This document shows, piece by piece, positions 33,603 to 42,294 of a DNA stretch of 64,000 nucleotides (position 1 is the stretch's first letter; each line of letters opens with the position of its first letter). The DNA comes from CAZQKW01 sp964594075. GTDB lineage: Bacteria; Desulfobacterota; WTBG01; CAIYCZ01. The stretch covers positions 68,674 through 132,673 of the forward strand of contig CAZQKW010000002.1 of assembly GCA_964594075.1 (NCBI GenBank), read 5' to 3'. Made by a program: the position numbers and the translations under genes. The notes under the pieces are model-generated. The model did no database searches. It worked only from the letters and a program-made list of their open reading frames with translations, and had not been told where the DNA came from.

Positions 33603-34412
33603 TTAAGATATTGCTTTGTCTTCGATCAACTGAATAGCAAGCGCCATCGTGCCTTTCCACGTTTTTGGCTTCTGGGTATCAGCGCTAAATCCTTTAATCC
33701 ACACAATTTTCCATTGATCATCGGCTGTGAGAAATGCCAAATCCTTGCAAAGCTGATCTACACAAACACCCATCCCTTCGAGTGACGCAATTTTCAACTC
33801 AGGTGCCCGGCATTTTCCCTCGCCTAAACATGCCTCAGGATAACAGGCAAAGCAAGGGCCGCCGGCAAACTTCTGAATCACCGCCTTTCTGCCGCATAGC
33901 GCATTGACCTCATCAGCCAGTTTGTTCAGCAGATGAAATTGCGCTCCTGGATTTCCGCTGCTCATACTGATAGATGGTCGTGTCTGTAATACAAAAAAGA
34001 TGTCCGACTGATTCAATAGTTCTTGAACCTTATCCGCTGAAGGTGTGAATGGCGGACAACATGAAAAATTGCCAACACCGGCACATTTTCCAAAGGTTCC
34101 TTCACCAGAGCCGTAAAAAAGCCAGTACGGCAAAGAACACATATCTTGGATACGGCTATCAACAATGACAATTGCCGGCGGAAGAATGCCGCACCGGGAT
34201 ATTCTTTTTGCAAAAGGAAGACGAATGCTTCGAATATGCTCAAGAGAAAGCAATCTTTTAAGTTCGGGAAAACCGTCGAGCAGTATATGCGCTTTCTGAT
34301 AAAGCTGCTGCTTATCCTGCGCTGAATATTTTTTACTGACCGGATGGTCGCGAACAATGGATTGAGCAATATTTTCAATGGAATAATTTACCGTCAATTT
34401 TTGCGGCGCCAT
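33603..34412 (-). CDS. DUF2284-like cysteine-rich metal-binding protein
   Basis: 269 residues. Two cysteine-rich regions stand out: SRCGILPPAI with DMCSLPYWLFYGSGEGTFGKCAGVGNFSCCPPFTPS near residue 90-130, and GGPCFACYPEACLGEGKCRAPELKIASLEGMGV near 200. The spacing CPPF...CxxC/GPCxxCxxCxxxxGxCRxPxxxxxSMExxGI matches the DUF2284 family of predicted metal-binding proteins, common in anaerobes. Probably holds iron-sulfur clusters; the reaction is unknown. ATG 34412 has AAAAAGGAGAA before it; a longer frame to 34457 lacks one. First gene of the six-gene operon down to 29661. Confidence 0.8.
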   Translation of the reverse strand: MAPQKLTVNYSIENIAQSIVRDHPVSKKYSAQDKQQLYQKAHILLDGFPELKRLLSLEHIRSIRLPFAKRISRCGILPPAIVIVDSRIQDMCSLPYWLFYGSGEGTFGKCAGVGNFSCCPPFTPSADKVQELLNQSDIFFVLQTRPSISMSSGNPGAQFHLLNKLADEVNALCGRKAVIQKFAGGPCFACYPEACLGEGKCRAPELKIASLEGMGVCVDQLCKDLAFLTADDQWKIVWIKGFSADTQKPKTWKGTMALAIQLIEDKAIS

Positions 34413-35013
34413 GAATTCTCCTTTTTGGGCTGGAGATTTCTTCAATATGAAATGCACAAATAAAACTGCATATCCAACTCCTGATTTATTATGGTCTTTT
34501 TATTATTCAATACAGTTTTTGTCAAGAACTTGCTCTATTGGAGATTCCTTTAAAAAGTTGGTTTGCGGTGGTTTTAGAGCGCATTGGGGTTTTGCTGTGC
34601 CACAATATACTATTTACTTAATTTCCCTGCGATGGTGCTTCGCGGTGCAACTGCTCTGTGTTGCCATTTTCTTGCTGCTATGTTGTTTGTCAATTATAGC
34701 AGAAGAATTTCTGGTGAAACCTTGGTCTGCTTGAGCTTTATTTTTGATTAAATATTTTTCCCACCTCTCCAAATAAAAACTTGATTTTCGTTTTAGAAAC
34801 AGTTATATAGTAACAAACAGTATAAATATTGTGAAGTGATTGACGCGCTGGTAACGGCGCTATCTTATTTATTTATGCGGTACGCTGTAAGGTTTGGTAT
34901 TTCTTGTAGTAGATTTAATGTGGTGATTAGTACAAAAGTCATTTTAAATGCATCTGCCAGAGAGACCTCCTTTCAAGCAGTACGAGAATCATAAAGAAAG
35001 GAGGTTGAGAGCA
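34413..35013. other. Divergent intergenic region between DUF2284 operon and cold-shock gene
   Basis: About 600 bases without a credible gene; a plus-strand frame at 34411-34734 is rich in Cys, Leu and Phe and has no homology I recognise. Minus-strand promoter candidate for the DUF2284 operon: TTGACA at 34520-34525 with TAAAAA 17 bases on (34497-34502). Plus-strand candidate for the cold-shock gene: TTGACG at 34840-34845 with TATCTT (15-base spacer) or TCTTAT (17). Confidence 0.45.
34840..34868 (+). promoter_or_regulatory. Candidate promoter of the cold-shock gene, long 5' UTR
   Basis: TTGACG (34840-34845) is followed by TCTTAT after 17 bases (34863-34868). Transcription from here would give an untranslated leader of about 135-140 bases before the cold-shock ATG at 35014, similar in length to the regulatory leaders of csp mRNAs. 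Weak -10, so tentative. Confidence 0.35.
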
Positions 35014-35211
35014 ATGGTTGAAGGTAAAGTGAAGTGGTTTAATGAGAAAAAAGGATTTGGTTTTATTGAGACGAGTCAAGGTGATGTTTTTGTCCATTAC
35101 AGCGTTATCGAGGGCAACGGTTACCGTTCCCTGAATGAAGGCGATATGGTAAGCCTTGAAATCCAGAATGGACAAAAGGGACTTCAGGCAGCAAAAGTAA
35201 AGAAGCTGTAA
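35014..35211 (+). CDS. Cold-shock (CSD) family protein
   Basis: 65 residues, a single OB-fold cold-shock domain binding single-stranded RNA/DNA. The RNP1 motif GKVKWFNEKKGFGFIE (residues 4-19) and RNP2 DVFVHYSVIEG (near 25) are clear; the end VSLEIQNGQKGLQAAKVKKL is standard. The true start is ATG 35014, with AAAGGAGGT nine bases upstream; an upstream in-frame ATG at 34948 would add 22 residues that do not belong to the family. A perfect terminator follows. Confidence 0.97.
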   Translation: MVEGKVKWFNEKKGFGFIETSQGDVFVHYSVIEGNGYRSLNEGDMVSLEIQNGQKGLQAAKVKKL

Positions 35212-35226
35212 AAAATCACGTTACCG

Positions 35227-35263
35227 TAAAAGCGCTTCAGATAATTTTCTGAAGCGCTTTTTT
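35227..35263 (+). terminator. Rho-independent terminator of the cold-shock gene
   Basis: AAAAGCGCTTCAG and CTGAAGCGCTTTT pair perfectly around an ATAATTTT loop, followed by T residues, 16 bases after the cold-shock stop codon. Confidence 0.92.
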
Positions 35264-35425
35264 CTTAACAGTCAATGAACAAGCAATTTAAAAAATGTCC
35301 TGCTATAATTTTTCTTGTGAATAATTAAATTAAAAGCTATATAAAAATAATATACAAATTGGTTTAAGTTATTTAAATCAGAGCACAAAAGCTTCTGTGG
35401 AACCATCGGAGCGCAGGGGTATTTT

Positions 35426-35887
35426 ATGACAACGATTACAACTTTAGAGGACATCGTAACGCTGGCATTAGACAAAGAAAAAGAGGCGGTTCAGTTTTAT
35501 ACAGAAGCCAGCGAGATAGTTAGAAATCCGGGTACCAAAGCTATGCTTAAAGAGCTGGCTACAGAAGAACAGAAACACGTTGCTATGCTTACCGACATTA
35601 AATCAGGAAAAACCTTAGAGAGCATCGGCGCACAACGGCTCCCACCCACCATGGACCTCAGCAAATATCTTGTCTCCGAACCGATAAGCACACACAGCAC
35701 GCCTCAGGATATCATGATTATTGCCATCAAAAGAGAAGACCGGGCTATAGCCTTTTATTCAAGCCAAATACCAGTCGTCAAAGGAACCGACTTGCAGCAC
35801 GTATTTAAACATTTATTACAGTGGGAACAGGCGCATAAGGAGCGATTGGAGAGTGAGTATGACCGAGTGGTATTAAAAGACAACTAA
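35426..35887 (+). CDS. Ferritin-like / rubrerythrin-type di-iron protein
   Basis: 153 residues forming a likely four-helix ferritin-like bundle. Diiron ligand motifs are LDKEKEAVQFYTEASEIV near residue 15, LATEEQKHVAML near 45, IKREDRAIAFYSSQIP near 95 and LLQWEQAHKERLESEYD near 132, i.e. two E...ExxH pairs. No rubredoxin domain is fused. Such proteins handle peroxide or store iron in anaerobes. It is followed after eight bases by a small Cys-rich gene. Start ATG 35426 has a GGGG/GGAG stretch upstream. Confidence 0.88.
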   Translation: MTTITTLEDIVTLALDKEKEAVQFYTEASEIVRNPGTKAMLKELATEEQKHVAMLTDIKSGKTLESIGAQRLPPTMDLSKYLVSEPISTHSTPQDIMIIAIKREDRAIAFYSSQIPVVKGTDLQHVFKHLLQWEQAHKERLESEYDRVVLKDN

Positions 35888-35895
35888 ATTTATCT

Positions 35896-36093
35896 ATGAA
35901 AAATACCATTTGTAATAAAAAATATCCCTGCCCCGACTGTCATTTTTGCCAATTCTGCGCAGAAGTCCGCTGTATTGCGTGCCGGCGACCACAACAGAGC
36001 CCAAAGCTGACCGCGGAACAGCAGATAGCGCGTTATGAAGAATTAAACCTTGATCGCAGAAATCCCGGTGAACCACTTTATTTTAAAGAGTAG
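35896..36093 (+). CDS. Small cysteine-rich protein
   Basis: 65 residues starting MKNTICNKKYPCPDCHFCQFCAEVRCIACRR, with eight Cys in the first 30 residues (CxxCxxCxxC then CxxC), enough for a zinc or iron-sulfur site. The rest is polar. It lies between the ferritin-like gene and a thioredoxin-like gene whose frame overlaps its end, and has a weak ribosome-binding site. No family recognised. Coding status is supported by Cys pattern and position only. Confidence 0.55.
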   Translation: MKNTICNKKYPCPDCHFCQFCAEVRCIACRRPQQSPKLTAEQQIARYEELNLDRRNPGEPLYFKE

Positions 36094-37246
36094 CGCATGG
36101 GCTTTTTTAAAAAATTGCCGTCTGCCGCTGGTAGTATGTATTTACTGCCTCATGTCCTTATTTTCCGCCCCGGCAGGTGCAGGAGTGGTACAGCCAGGAG
36201 ACCGATTTCCACTACTTTACTTGAACCGGCCGCCCGAGCCGGATGATCAAAACTACCTCGGATTATTGCCAGAACCTGCCACAAGCGTTAAGAAAGACGT
36301 ATTTACTCTCACAGATATAACTGCAGAACTAATAGTATTAGAATTTTTAAACCGCTACTGCCCCTCGTGTCAGGCTCAGATGCCTATTATGAATGCGGCC
36401 TATGCTGTTATTGAAAAAAACCCTGAGCTCAAACATAAGGTGAAAATTCTCGGTGTAGGTTCCGGAAATAATGATCAAGAACTAAAAGAATTTAAAACAG
36501 AACAATCAATACCATTTCCCTTAATTCACGATCCGGAATTTATTGCCTATGACGCAATTGGAGACCCCGGAGGAACACCGTTTACGATACTGGTTCGAAA
36601 AGTTGATAATCGCTGCATCATTCTTTCAACCCATCTTGGTCGTATCAATTCAGCAGAAGACCTTTTAAAAGATATACACAATGCATTAACGCTCGATCCT
36701 GCCTCGCTTCAAGCATTAGCTGCACAAACGGTGGTGCCCCTTGGGGACAGCAGAGCGCTGCGCCTCTCATTAACCGAAAAAGAGATTGGGCAAAAAATTC
36801 GGCACTGTCTGCAGACCAGCTTTCAGGTGGATGCGCATACTCCCAACATAACCATTACAAAAATTACATTGCCGGGGGAAAAAACAGTCTTTAAAGGCAC
36901 TTCAAAAAACAATGGGAAATCGGAAACGCTGTATGCAACCGTAATAAGCAGAAAACCAACTTGCGATGTGTGCCACGGGATTCACTTTATTGTCGTCTTT
37001 AACCTGTTAGGTGTAATCAAAGATTTTGTGCCGCTGCATTTGACCAAGTACGGCAATGCGTTGTGGAGTGCTACTGACACCCAGTTTATGCAAAAAAAGC
37101 TGGTGGGGCAATCGGTTATGAATCATCTCCAGTTTAATCCGAAAATTGATGCCGTTTCCATGGCAACGATGACGTCAGCAATAATTTTTAACAGTCTCAA
37201 TAAACTAAGGGAAACCGTACAAGAACTGCAGCGGATTGAAAAATAA
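36050..37246 (+). CDS. TlpA/ResA-like thioredoxin-fold protein, exported
   Basis: 398 residues. An N-terminal hydrophobic signal (LPLVVCIYCLMSLFSAPAGAG) precedes a thioredoxin-like AhpC/TSA domain: FPLLYLNRPPEPDDQ, IVLEFLNRYCPSCQAQMPIMN with redox Cys-Pro-Ser-Cys near residue 107, and GGTPFTILVRK near 180. The C-terminal about 190 residues have a CDVCHG motif and are otherwise unrecognised. Start is uncertain: TTG 36050 overlaps the preceding gene by 44 bases; GTG 36068 would also retain the signal. Probably a periplasmic thiol-disulfide reductase or heme/FeS maturation helper; the CxxCH-like CDVCHG could bind heme c, though this is not established. Confidence 0.8.
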   Translation: MIAEIPVNHFILKSSAWAFLKNCRLPLVVCIYCLMSLFSAPAGAGVVQPGDRFPLLYLNRPPEPDDQNYLGLLPEPATSVKKDVFTLTDITAELIVLEFLNRYCPSCQAQMPIMNAAYAVIEKNPELKHKVKILGVGSGNNDQELKEFKTEQSIPFPLIHDPEFIAYDAIGDPGGTPFTILVRKVDNRCIILSTHLGRINSAEDLLKDIHNALTLDPASLQALAAQTVVPLGDSRALRLSLTEKEIGQKIRHCLQTSFQVDAHTPNITITKITLPGEKTVFKGTSKNNGKSETLYATVISRKPTCDVCHGIHFIVVFNLLGVIKDFVPLHLTKYGNALWSATDTQFMQKKLVGQSVMNHLQFNPKIDAVSMATMTSAIIFNSLNKLRETVQELQRIEK

Positions 37247-37322
37247 CTACTGGACGTGCTATATTAGTAAATAAATACCGGTATGAGTTGCGGAGATAAA
37301 ACGAGAGGTAACAGGAGGTGTT

Positions 37323-37496
37323 ATGGATAAAATTGTGGATCCTAAATGCCCCGGTTCTGATCCCACTAAGAAAGCGGTGCCGGAATTATTTGCGTGCCCT
37401 GAATGCGGCGGCGACGTTGAGATATGGTCTGACGAAAATAAGGGCAAATGCCTGTCGTGCAAAAAAGTGATTCAAAGGGACCAATTAAAAAAATAA
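37323..37496 (+). CDS. Small zinc-ribbon protein
   Basis: 57 residues read directly: MDKIVDPKCPGSDPTKKAVPELF, then ACPECGGDVEIWSDENKGKCLSCKKVI. Two CxxC knuckles (CPEC and CLSC) plus a further Cys near the start form a zinc-ribbon. A very good AGGAGGTG ribosome-binding site lies five bases before the ATG. Isolated between the TlpA-like gene and the SOUL gene (opposite strand). Function unknown; similar small ribbons are found next to phosphotransferase or regulatory genes in anaerobes. Confidence 0.82.
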   Translation: MDKIVDPKCPGSDPTKKAVPELFACPECGGDVEIWSDENKGKCLSCKKVIQRDQLKK

Positions 37497-37539
37497 CCTC
37501 AACACGAATATGCTGTTTACTCCCGTTGATGAGATTTTT

Positions 37540-38133
37540 TTAGGGTTGCATAACTTCTTCCACGGGAATGTGAACTTCGGATCGCTTTAAAAACCACGGC
37601 ATGAAGGGCGCATCCCAGAAAACTGCGTAGGCGTCCCCTGTTTGCCGATACCGCTTATTTTCCTTTAGCCATTGTTCTAATTTTGCCTTTGCTTGAGTGA
37701 AGCTGGCGTGGGAATAGGCTCCCCTGATACCAATGCTTGCTACGGTACGCGCAGGAACTGTTGATACCTGAACATTTCCCTGATTAGTCAACACCTTTTT
37801 TTTATCCTGTGCCCCTACGTAAAATTTCATCTGGGCATTCTCAATACGTGCTTCTACGGGAGCAGTCATGGCAATTTTGTTTTGGCTAATATAATTAAAC
37901 AGCCTTCTAAACAGGTAATTACGCTCTCCATAATAATTCCCCGGAGTCTCAGCCACGAGCACTGTTGATTCGGGAATAACTTTTACTTCAATACTGCCCG
38001 CCGGTGTCTTTTTAAATGCCTGTTCAACCCCGTAAATATTTTTAATCATAAGCGGCACTCCTATAAAAATAAGCAGCACAATAAAAATAACATACCCTAT
38101 CCACCGAGCAGAAAACGATCGTTTTTCACTCAT
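37540..38133 (-). CDS. SOUL heme-binding family protein
   Basis: 197 residues. A single N-terminal membrane anchor (WIGYVIFIVLLIFIGVPLMI, residues 11-30) precedes a SOUL domain: YGVEQAFKKTPAGSIEVKVIPESTVLVAETPG, NYLFRRLFNYISQNKIAMTAPVEARI near 76 (the family's KIAMTxPV motif), and the closing DAYAVFWDAPFMPWFLKRSEVHIPVEE. SOUL proteins bind heme or other hydrophobic cofactors. GAAAGGAGAG precedes the ATG. Possibly linked to the HemF-like gene only by theme, not by operon. Confidence 0.9.
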   Translation of the reverse strand: MSEKRSFSARWIGYVIFIVLLIFIGVPLMIKNIYGVEQAFKKTPAGSIEVKVIPESTVLVAETPGNYYGERNYLFRRLFNYISQNKIAMTAPVEARIENAQMKFYVGAQDKKKVLTNQGNVQVSTVPARTVASIGIRGAYSHASFTQAKAKLEQWLKENKRYRQTGDAYAVFWDAPFMPWFLKRSEVHIPVEEVMQP

Positions 38134-38185
38134 TGCCTCTCCTTTCGTTAAAAAGATTTAAATGCAATCGCGCACGCTGAAACGC

Positions 38186-38575
38186 TTATTGGTTATACAA
38201 ACGATAAAACAGAAACGGCGCACCGCCAATCCACAAAAGCACCGCAATCCAGATTCGTCCGGCAAAAATATTGTAGTCCGACCAAAGCCTGTTCCAAGGA
38301 TGTCTCATGACATAATGGCCGAAAAGAAATTCAAAGCCAATGGTAAGACATATCCATATCAGGCCAACCGCAATCGCCTGTTGGGATGAATCAATCTTCC
38401 ATAATAGCATAAGCGTCCCAATGTAGATGCCCAATAACACGAGTGCGGTTACAGTAGATAGCTGATGAGCCTGCAGCTCATTAAGGTTTTTTGCAAACCA
38501 GTACTCCCGTAATATCCCATTTAGAATCGCTATCAGCACCATGGGAACCCATGCGATGACGGAAATTAGTAACAC
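38186..38575 (-). CDS. Four-helix integral membrane protein, unknown
   Basis: 129 residues, start GTG 38575 with AAAGGA at about eight bases. Four hydrophobic segments: LLISVIAWVPMVLIAILNGIL, VTALVLLGIYIGTLMLLWKI, AVGLIWICLTIGFEFLFGHYVM, and IWIAVLLWIGGAPFLFYRLY. The motif GFEFLFGHYVMRHPWNRLWSDYN near residue 83 is conserved in a family of small membrane proteins of unknown function. No operon partner: the SOUL gene is downstream on the same strand across 52 bases, and may be cotranscribed. Confidence 0.75.
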   Translation of the reverse strand: MLLISVIAWVPMVLIAILNGILREYWFAKNLNELQAHQLSTVTALVLLGIYIGTLMLLWKIDSSQQAIAVGLIWICLTIGFEFLFGHYVMRHPWNRLWSDYNIFAGRIWIAVLLWIGGAPFLFYRLYNQ

Positions 38576-38661
38576 CGATAAATCCTTTGTTTTTTAATAA
38601 GGGGTTTTTTAAAACTAAGCACTGAAAAATTGACAGCTCATGCTCAAATAACGGTTGGAAT

Positions 38662-39801
38662 TTAAAACAAACCGCCCATGCTGCCTGCATATCCGGTCAG
38701 CTCAACATAACCCTTGCAACTTGTCTGTTTCCCGCGTGACATACCCTGCCCAGCCACCGCTCCCTCCCAATAAAGAATTCCCGTTGTCTGGCTCGTATCA
38801 AGTTCCTGGTCAGCAACAAGGGGTGCAAGCGTTATATCAATGTGCTCTGAGGGAATAGTTACTCGCCATCTGCTTGGGTAGTTTGCTCCGGTTTTTTGAC
38901 TCTTCCAGGTATCCAGCACCGTAACGGAAATTTCAGAAAGGCTTATGTGCCGATGCCTACCATCAGGTTCAACCATCGTGCCCGAAGATTCAGGATTCAA
39001 AGTTTTATTGGTTTTTCGCAACAGATAAATCATCAAATCTCTGCCGTCAGATAGATGCAGACCAAACCAGTCCCATCCTTCCTGATCCTGGGCAAGCTGC
39101 GCGGATCCGAATTCGTGATCAAACCAGCTTATGCCCTGCACCCTAATGAGCGGGCCGTCGGCACTGGTTCGTATACTCCCTGTGGTGTCAAGATCGGTAA
39201 ACGATATGTAATAAGAAGCCTGTCCCATTCCAGCGCCCTTCTTGCTGATACCGCCAGCGCCATGATACACCAGCGGCTTTCTCGGCGTCAATTGAAGCTT
39301 GAGTTGCATCCCCTTGTTACGTGCTTCAAGAAAAATATCAGTTCCCGCCATGTGCGCTTTCCAATCAAAAAGCCAAACCTCCATACCCCCGGTTATAGCG
39401 CCGGCCAATCCGGGACCGGCACGAGACATGCGTTCATCCATTGTAAATATTTTTTTATCAATATCGGTGATAGCACAATGTGCAACATAAATATCCCGAA
39501 TAGACCATGAATTGGCGCTCTCGGCAACGTGGTTGCGGAGGCCCTGCCGAAAAAAGGTGAGCTGATATCCATAGTGCCTACCTGAGCTATCCGCAAGGTT
39601 TCCCGTAACGTACCACCATTCCGTGCGGTATTCCGGATGCGCTCCGTGGTCTCGCGGAAAATCCCAGGCACGCGGAGAAATTGCCACCTGCCATTGAGCG
39701 TTTTCATCTCCCTGCGCTGAAAACCCTGCACTCACATGCAACAACATCACTGTTTGCAAACTAACAAGGAAAAGTATGCGCTTCAAGAAAAATAGCTTCA
39801 T
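38662..39801 (-). CDS. AttH/CrtC-like lipocalin-domain protein
   Basis: 379 residues with a signal peptide (ILFLVSLQTVMLLHVSAGFSA). Two AttH/CrtC lipocalin-like halves: DFPRDHGAHPEYRTEWWYVTGNLADSSGRHYGYQLTFFRQGL near residue 45 (the EWWY signature), AHCAITDIDKKIF, and ISWFDHEFGSAQLAQDQEGWDWFGLHLSDGRDLMIYLLR near 225. Carotenoid 1,2-hydratase shares this fold, but the partner here, an FtsX-like ABC exporter immediately upstream (10 bases), is the AttEFGH arrangement, so a periplasmic lipid/peptide carrier role is the better guess. GAGGAG precedes the start inside the permease end. Confidence 0.88.
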   Translation of the reverse strand: MKLFFLKRILFLVSLQTVMLLHVSAGFSAQGDENAQWQVAISPRAWDFPRDHGAHPEYRTEWWYVTGNLADSSGRHYGYQLTFFRQGLRNHVAESANSWSIRDIYVAHCAITDIDKKIFTMDERMSRAGPGLAGAITGGMEVWLFDWKAHMAGTDIFLEARNKGMQLKLQLTPRKPLVYHGAGGISKKGAGMGQASYYISFTDLDTTGSIRTSADGPLIRVQGISWFDHEFGSAQLAQDQEGWDWFGLHLSDGRDLMIYLLRKTNKTLNPESSGTMVEPDGRHRHISLSEISVTVLDTWKSQKTGANYPSRWRVTIPSEHIDITLAPLVADQELDTSQTTGILYWEGAVAGQGMSRGKQTSCKGYVELTGYAGSMGGLF

Positions 39802-39810
39802 GCGACAGCA

Positions 39811-42294
39811 TTACTCCTCGCGTATCTGCATCTGAGGATATAACCTGCAAATTCTCCAGACTGGATATAGTGCTGCCCCCAAGCTTGCGAGCAGCGCAGT
39901 GATCGCGGCTTGCAGATACGGATTAAATTCAAAATGATAAAAAACCGTCCAGTTAAAACTATGGAGGTTGATAACCTTAATAAGAACAAACGCCAGGGCG
40001 GTACCCACAATTGAACATAACACAAAACTGAGAATGCCCATCGCAGCGCCTTCCATTACCGTCATGCCTGCCACTTGCAGCGTGGAGAAACCAAGAGCGC
40101 GATAGATGCCAAACTCCCGTTGGCGCTCAATAAACAGCGTGAGGAGGGCGTTCGCAATGCCAAAAAATGCCACAACCACTGCGATAATACGCATGGAGCG
40201 GGTAACTGCAAAGGTGTTATCAAACACGCTGAGGATACTGCTGTGCATCTCCTTTTGGGTTGCCACCGGAAGATTAGCGCGATTGGCATGCAATTTTACA
40301 GATTCTATGACCGCCGCACGGCGCGGATTATCTTTAGTAATGAAAACGGCGACACTGTCAATGGTATGATCATTGAACAGTTGGAGATACGTTGATCGGT
40401 CCATCATGATCAGGCCATGTTCACTGGTATAATCGTAAAATATTCCGGCAATGGTTAATTCCGCAGGCCCGTCAACACCGTTAAGGGTGATCGTATCACC
40501 CGATCTCAATCCAAACCGGCGGTAAAAACTTTCTGATACTATAACGCATCCGGTTTTAACTGAATGCCAACTTTCATTACTTCCCTCAAGCCAGCCAAAA
40601 CGGGCAAACTCTTGAAGAACAGCGGCATTAACAGCCGCTATGCGGATCATGACCCCGCGGTACAGATATTGAACGTTGCGATAGGTATCTATCCCGCCGA
40701 TCCCTCTAATCCGCTTAATTTCATTATAAAATGCTTCAGGCACCTCAATGTCGGCGGACGGCGCAATGTATAAATCAGCGGCAAGCTGGCTGTTCATCCA
40801 CCATTGCACAGAACTCCTGAAGCTCCCAATCATCGACCCAAGCCCAACCAGCATTGAAAGAGCAACCATGAATGCTGCAATTGCCACAGCCGTGCGGCTC
40901 AAGTTGGCACGGATATTGGCGGCAGCAATTTTGCCGGTAATGCCGCTCATATAATAAAGGGTCATCTTTAAAAGAGGACTGATACCTATAAGAACCAAAC
41001 TGGTAATAATGCACGCACTGCATAGCAGTAAAAAAGCGCCGGCAAATCCCCAATAAACATTACTGCGTGCAGCCGACATAAAAACAAGACTCAAGAACAG
41101 CACGGTGCTTCCACCTGCTGCGGCCTTCAGCATGGCTGCGGCTTCATTTCTGCTTCTAACGCGACCTTGAAGCGCAGTTACCGGGTCAATGCGCGACAAT
41201 TCACCCAGTGGAAAAATTCCCCCTGCAATACTTGCCCCGCACCCTAACGCCGCACCATAAACAATAAATAGCCAACTCCAGGACGGGGCCTCGGGTGCTA
41301 CGAAAAAATACAAACTGCTGATTGTTTTTCCGATCAAGACGGTGAGAATCTGGGTCAGGAAATACGCCAGCACGCCGCCGATTACACCACCTAAAATACC
41401 AAATAAAACAATTTCAGCAAGAAAGGCAAAAACGATTTCCCCGGTCCGTGCGCCCAAGCTGCGCAGAATCCCCGCATCTCTCTTGCGGCTAACTACGCCA
41501 AACATGGCGGTGTTATAAATAAGAAACACTCCCACAAAGAGGGCAAACAGAGAAAGCGCTTCAAGATTTAGCCGGTAGGCAGTCAGCATATCATTCAGCA
41601 CCGCAGTTTTTTGTTCGCGTGCCTGAACAATAAAGCCTTTTTCCCAACGGGATTGAAACGTTTTTTCATCGTTTAGAATGAGTTCAATGCGATCAACCCG
41701 GCCGGCAAGGTCGAAGATATTTTGCGCGTGTGAAATATCCATGAGCATCAGTGGGTCTCCCGAGGGATTAAGAAATATACCGGCAACAGTAAAGTCCCCG
41801 CGCTTGGTTTTGATGGTAGCTCCCTGCGTGAGCCCCAATTGCTCCGCAACCCCGGAATCAATAAAAACTGATTTCTGATCAAACAAAAAACTCGCCGCTT
41901 CTGCTGCCCGCCGCCGTGCAATAAAAGAAATCGTGACAAAAGCTGGCCTCACATTTCGGTCAAGAAACGGGTCAATTCCAAACACTCTGAGGAACGCGCC
42001 ATTCTCAAGCTGAATTCTCCGGTCAATAATCGGCGAAAACTTTTCTACGTCAGGGTCTGTCATCAGTTGCACGAGAACCTTCTCCTCCATGGGGCCGGCT
42101 GGCCGCATGATGGTATGCGTTGCGCGTCCTGCAAAGAATGCCACCGCGCGGGAAAAACTTGCCAGCGACGCCTGGGAGGAAAATGCCATACCCACAGCCG
42201 CTGCCACACCACAGGCAACACCAAAAACCTGGAGCATGCTAAGCACCGGGCGCCGTGGAATATAACGCAGAAATGCCTTTGTCACTATTTTCAT
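39811..42294 (-). CDS. FtsX/MacB-type ABC exporter permease
   Basis: 827 residues. Two FtsX domains: an N-terminal membrane helix (VFGVACGVAAAVGMAFSSQ) with large periplasmic domain, then LSLFALFVGVFLIYNTAMFGVVSRKRDAGILRSLGARTGEIVFAFLAEIVLFGILGGVIGG near 255, and the second half ending RIIAVVVAFFGIANALLTLFIERQREFGIYRALGFSTLQVAGMTVMEGAAMGILSFVL near 710. Typical of AttFG/LolCE-like exporters with fused permeases. Its ATG overlaps the ATPase stop by four bases (ATGA at 42291-42294). Confidence 0.92.
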   Translation of the reverse strand: MKIVTKAFLRYIPRRPVLSMLQVFGVACGVAAAVGMAFSSQASLASFSRAVAFFAGRATHTIMRPAGPMEEKVLVQLMTDPDVEKFSPIIDRRIQLENGAFLRVFGIDPFLDRNVRPAFVTISFIARRRAAEAASFLFDQKSVFIDSGVAEQLGLTQGATIKTKRGDFTVAGIFLNPSGDPLMLMDISHAQNIFDLAGRVDRIELILNDEKTFQSRWEKGFIVQAREQKTAVLNDMLTAYRLNLEALSLFALFVGVFLIYNTAMFGVVSRKRDAGILRSLGARTGEIVFAFLAEIVLFGILGGVIGGVLAYFLTQILTVLIGKTISSLYFFVAPEAPSWSWLFIVYGAALGCGASIAGGIFPLGELSRIDPVTALQGRVRSRNEAAAMLKAAAGGSTVLFLSLVFMSAARSNVYWGFAGAFLLLCSACIITSLVLIGISPLLKMTLYYMSGITGKIAAANIRANLSRTAVAIAAFMVALSMLVGLGSMIGSFRSSVQWWMNSQLAADLYIAPSADIEVPEAFYNEIKRIRGIGGIDTYRNVQYLYRGVMIRIAAVNAAVLQEFARFGWLEGSNESWHSVKTGCVIVSESFYRRFGLRSGDTITLNGVDGPAELTIAGIFYDYTSEHGLIMMDRSTYLQLFNDHTIDSVAVFITKDNPRRAAVIESVKLHANRANLPVATQKEMHSSILSVFDNTFAVTRSMRIIAVVVAFFGIANALLTLFIERQREFGIYRALGFSTLQVAGMTVMEGAAMGILSFVLCSIVGTALAFVLIKVINLHSFNWTVFYHFEFNPYLQAAITALLASLGAALYPVWRICRLYPQMQIREE

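Noticed and set aside
34411..34734. Plus-strand 107-residue frame upstream of the cold-shock gene
   Set aside because: No ribosome-binding site, overlaps the DUF2284 promoter and start, and no recognisable motif; treated as noncoding.
38662..39801. Carotenoid hydratase (CrtC)
   Set aside because: The fold is shared, but the immediate FtsX-type exporter partner fits AttH and no carotenoid genes are present.
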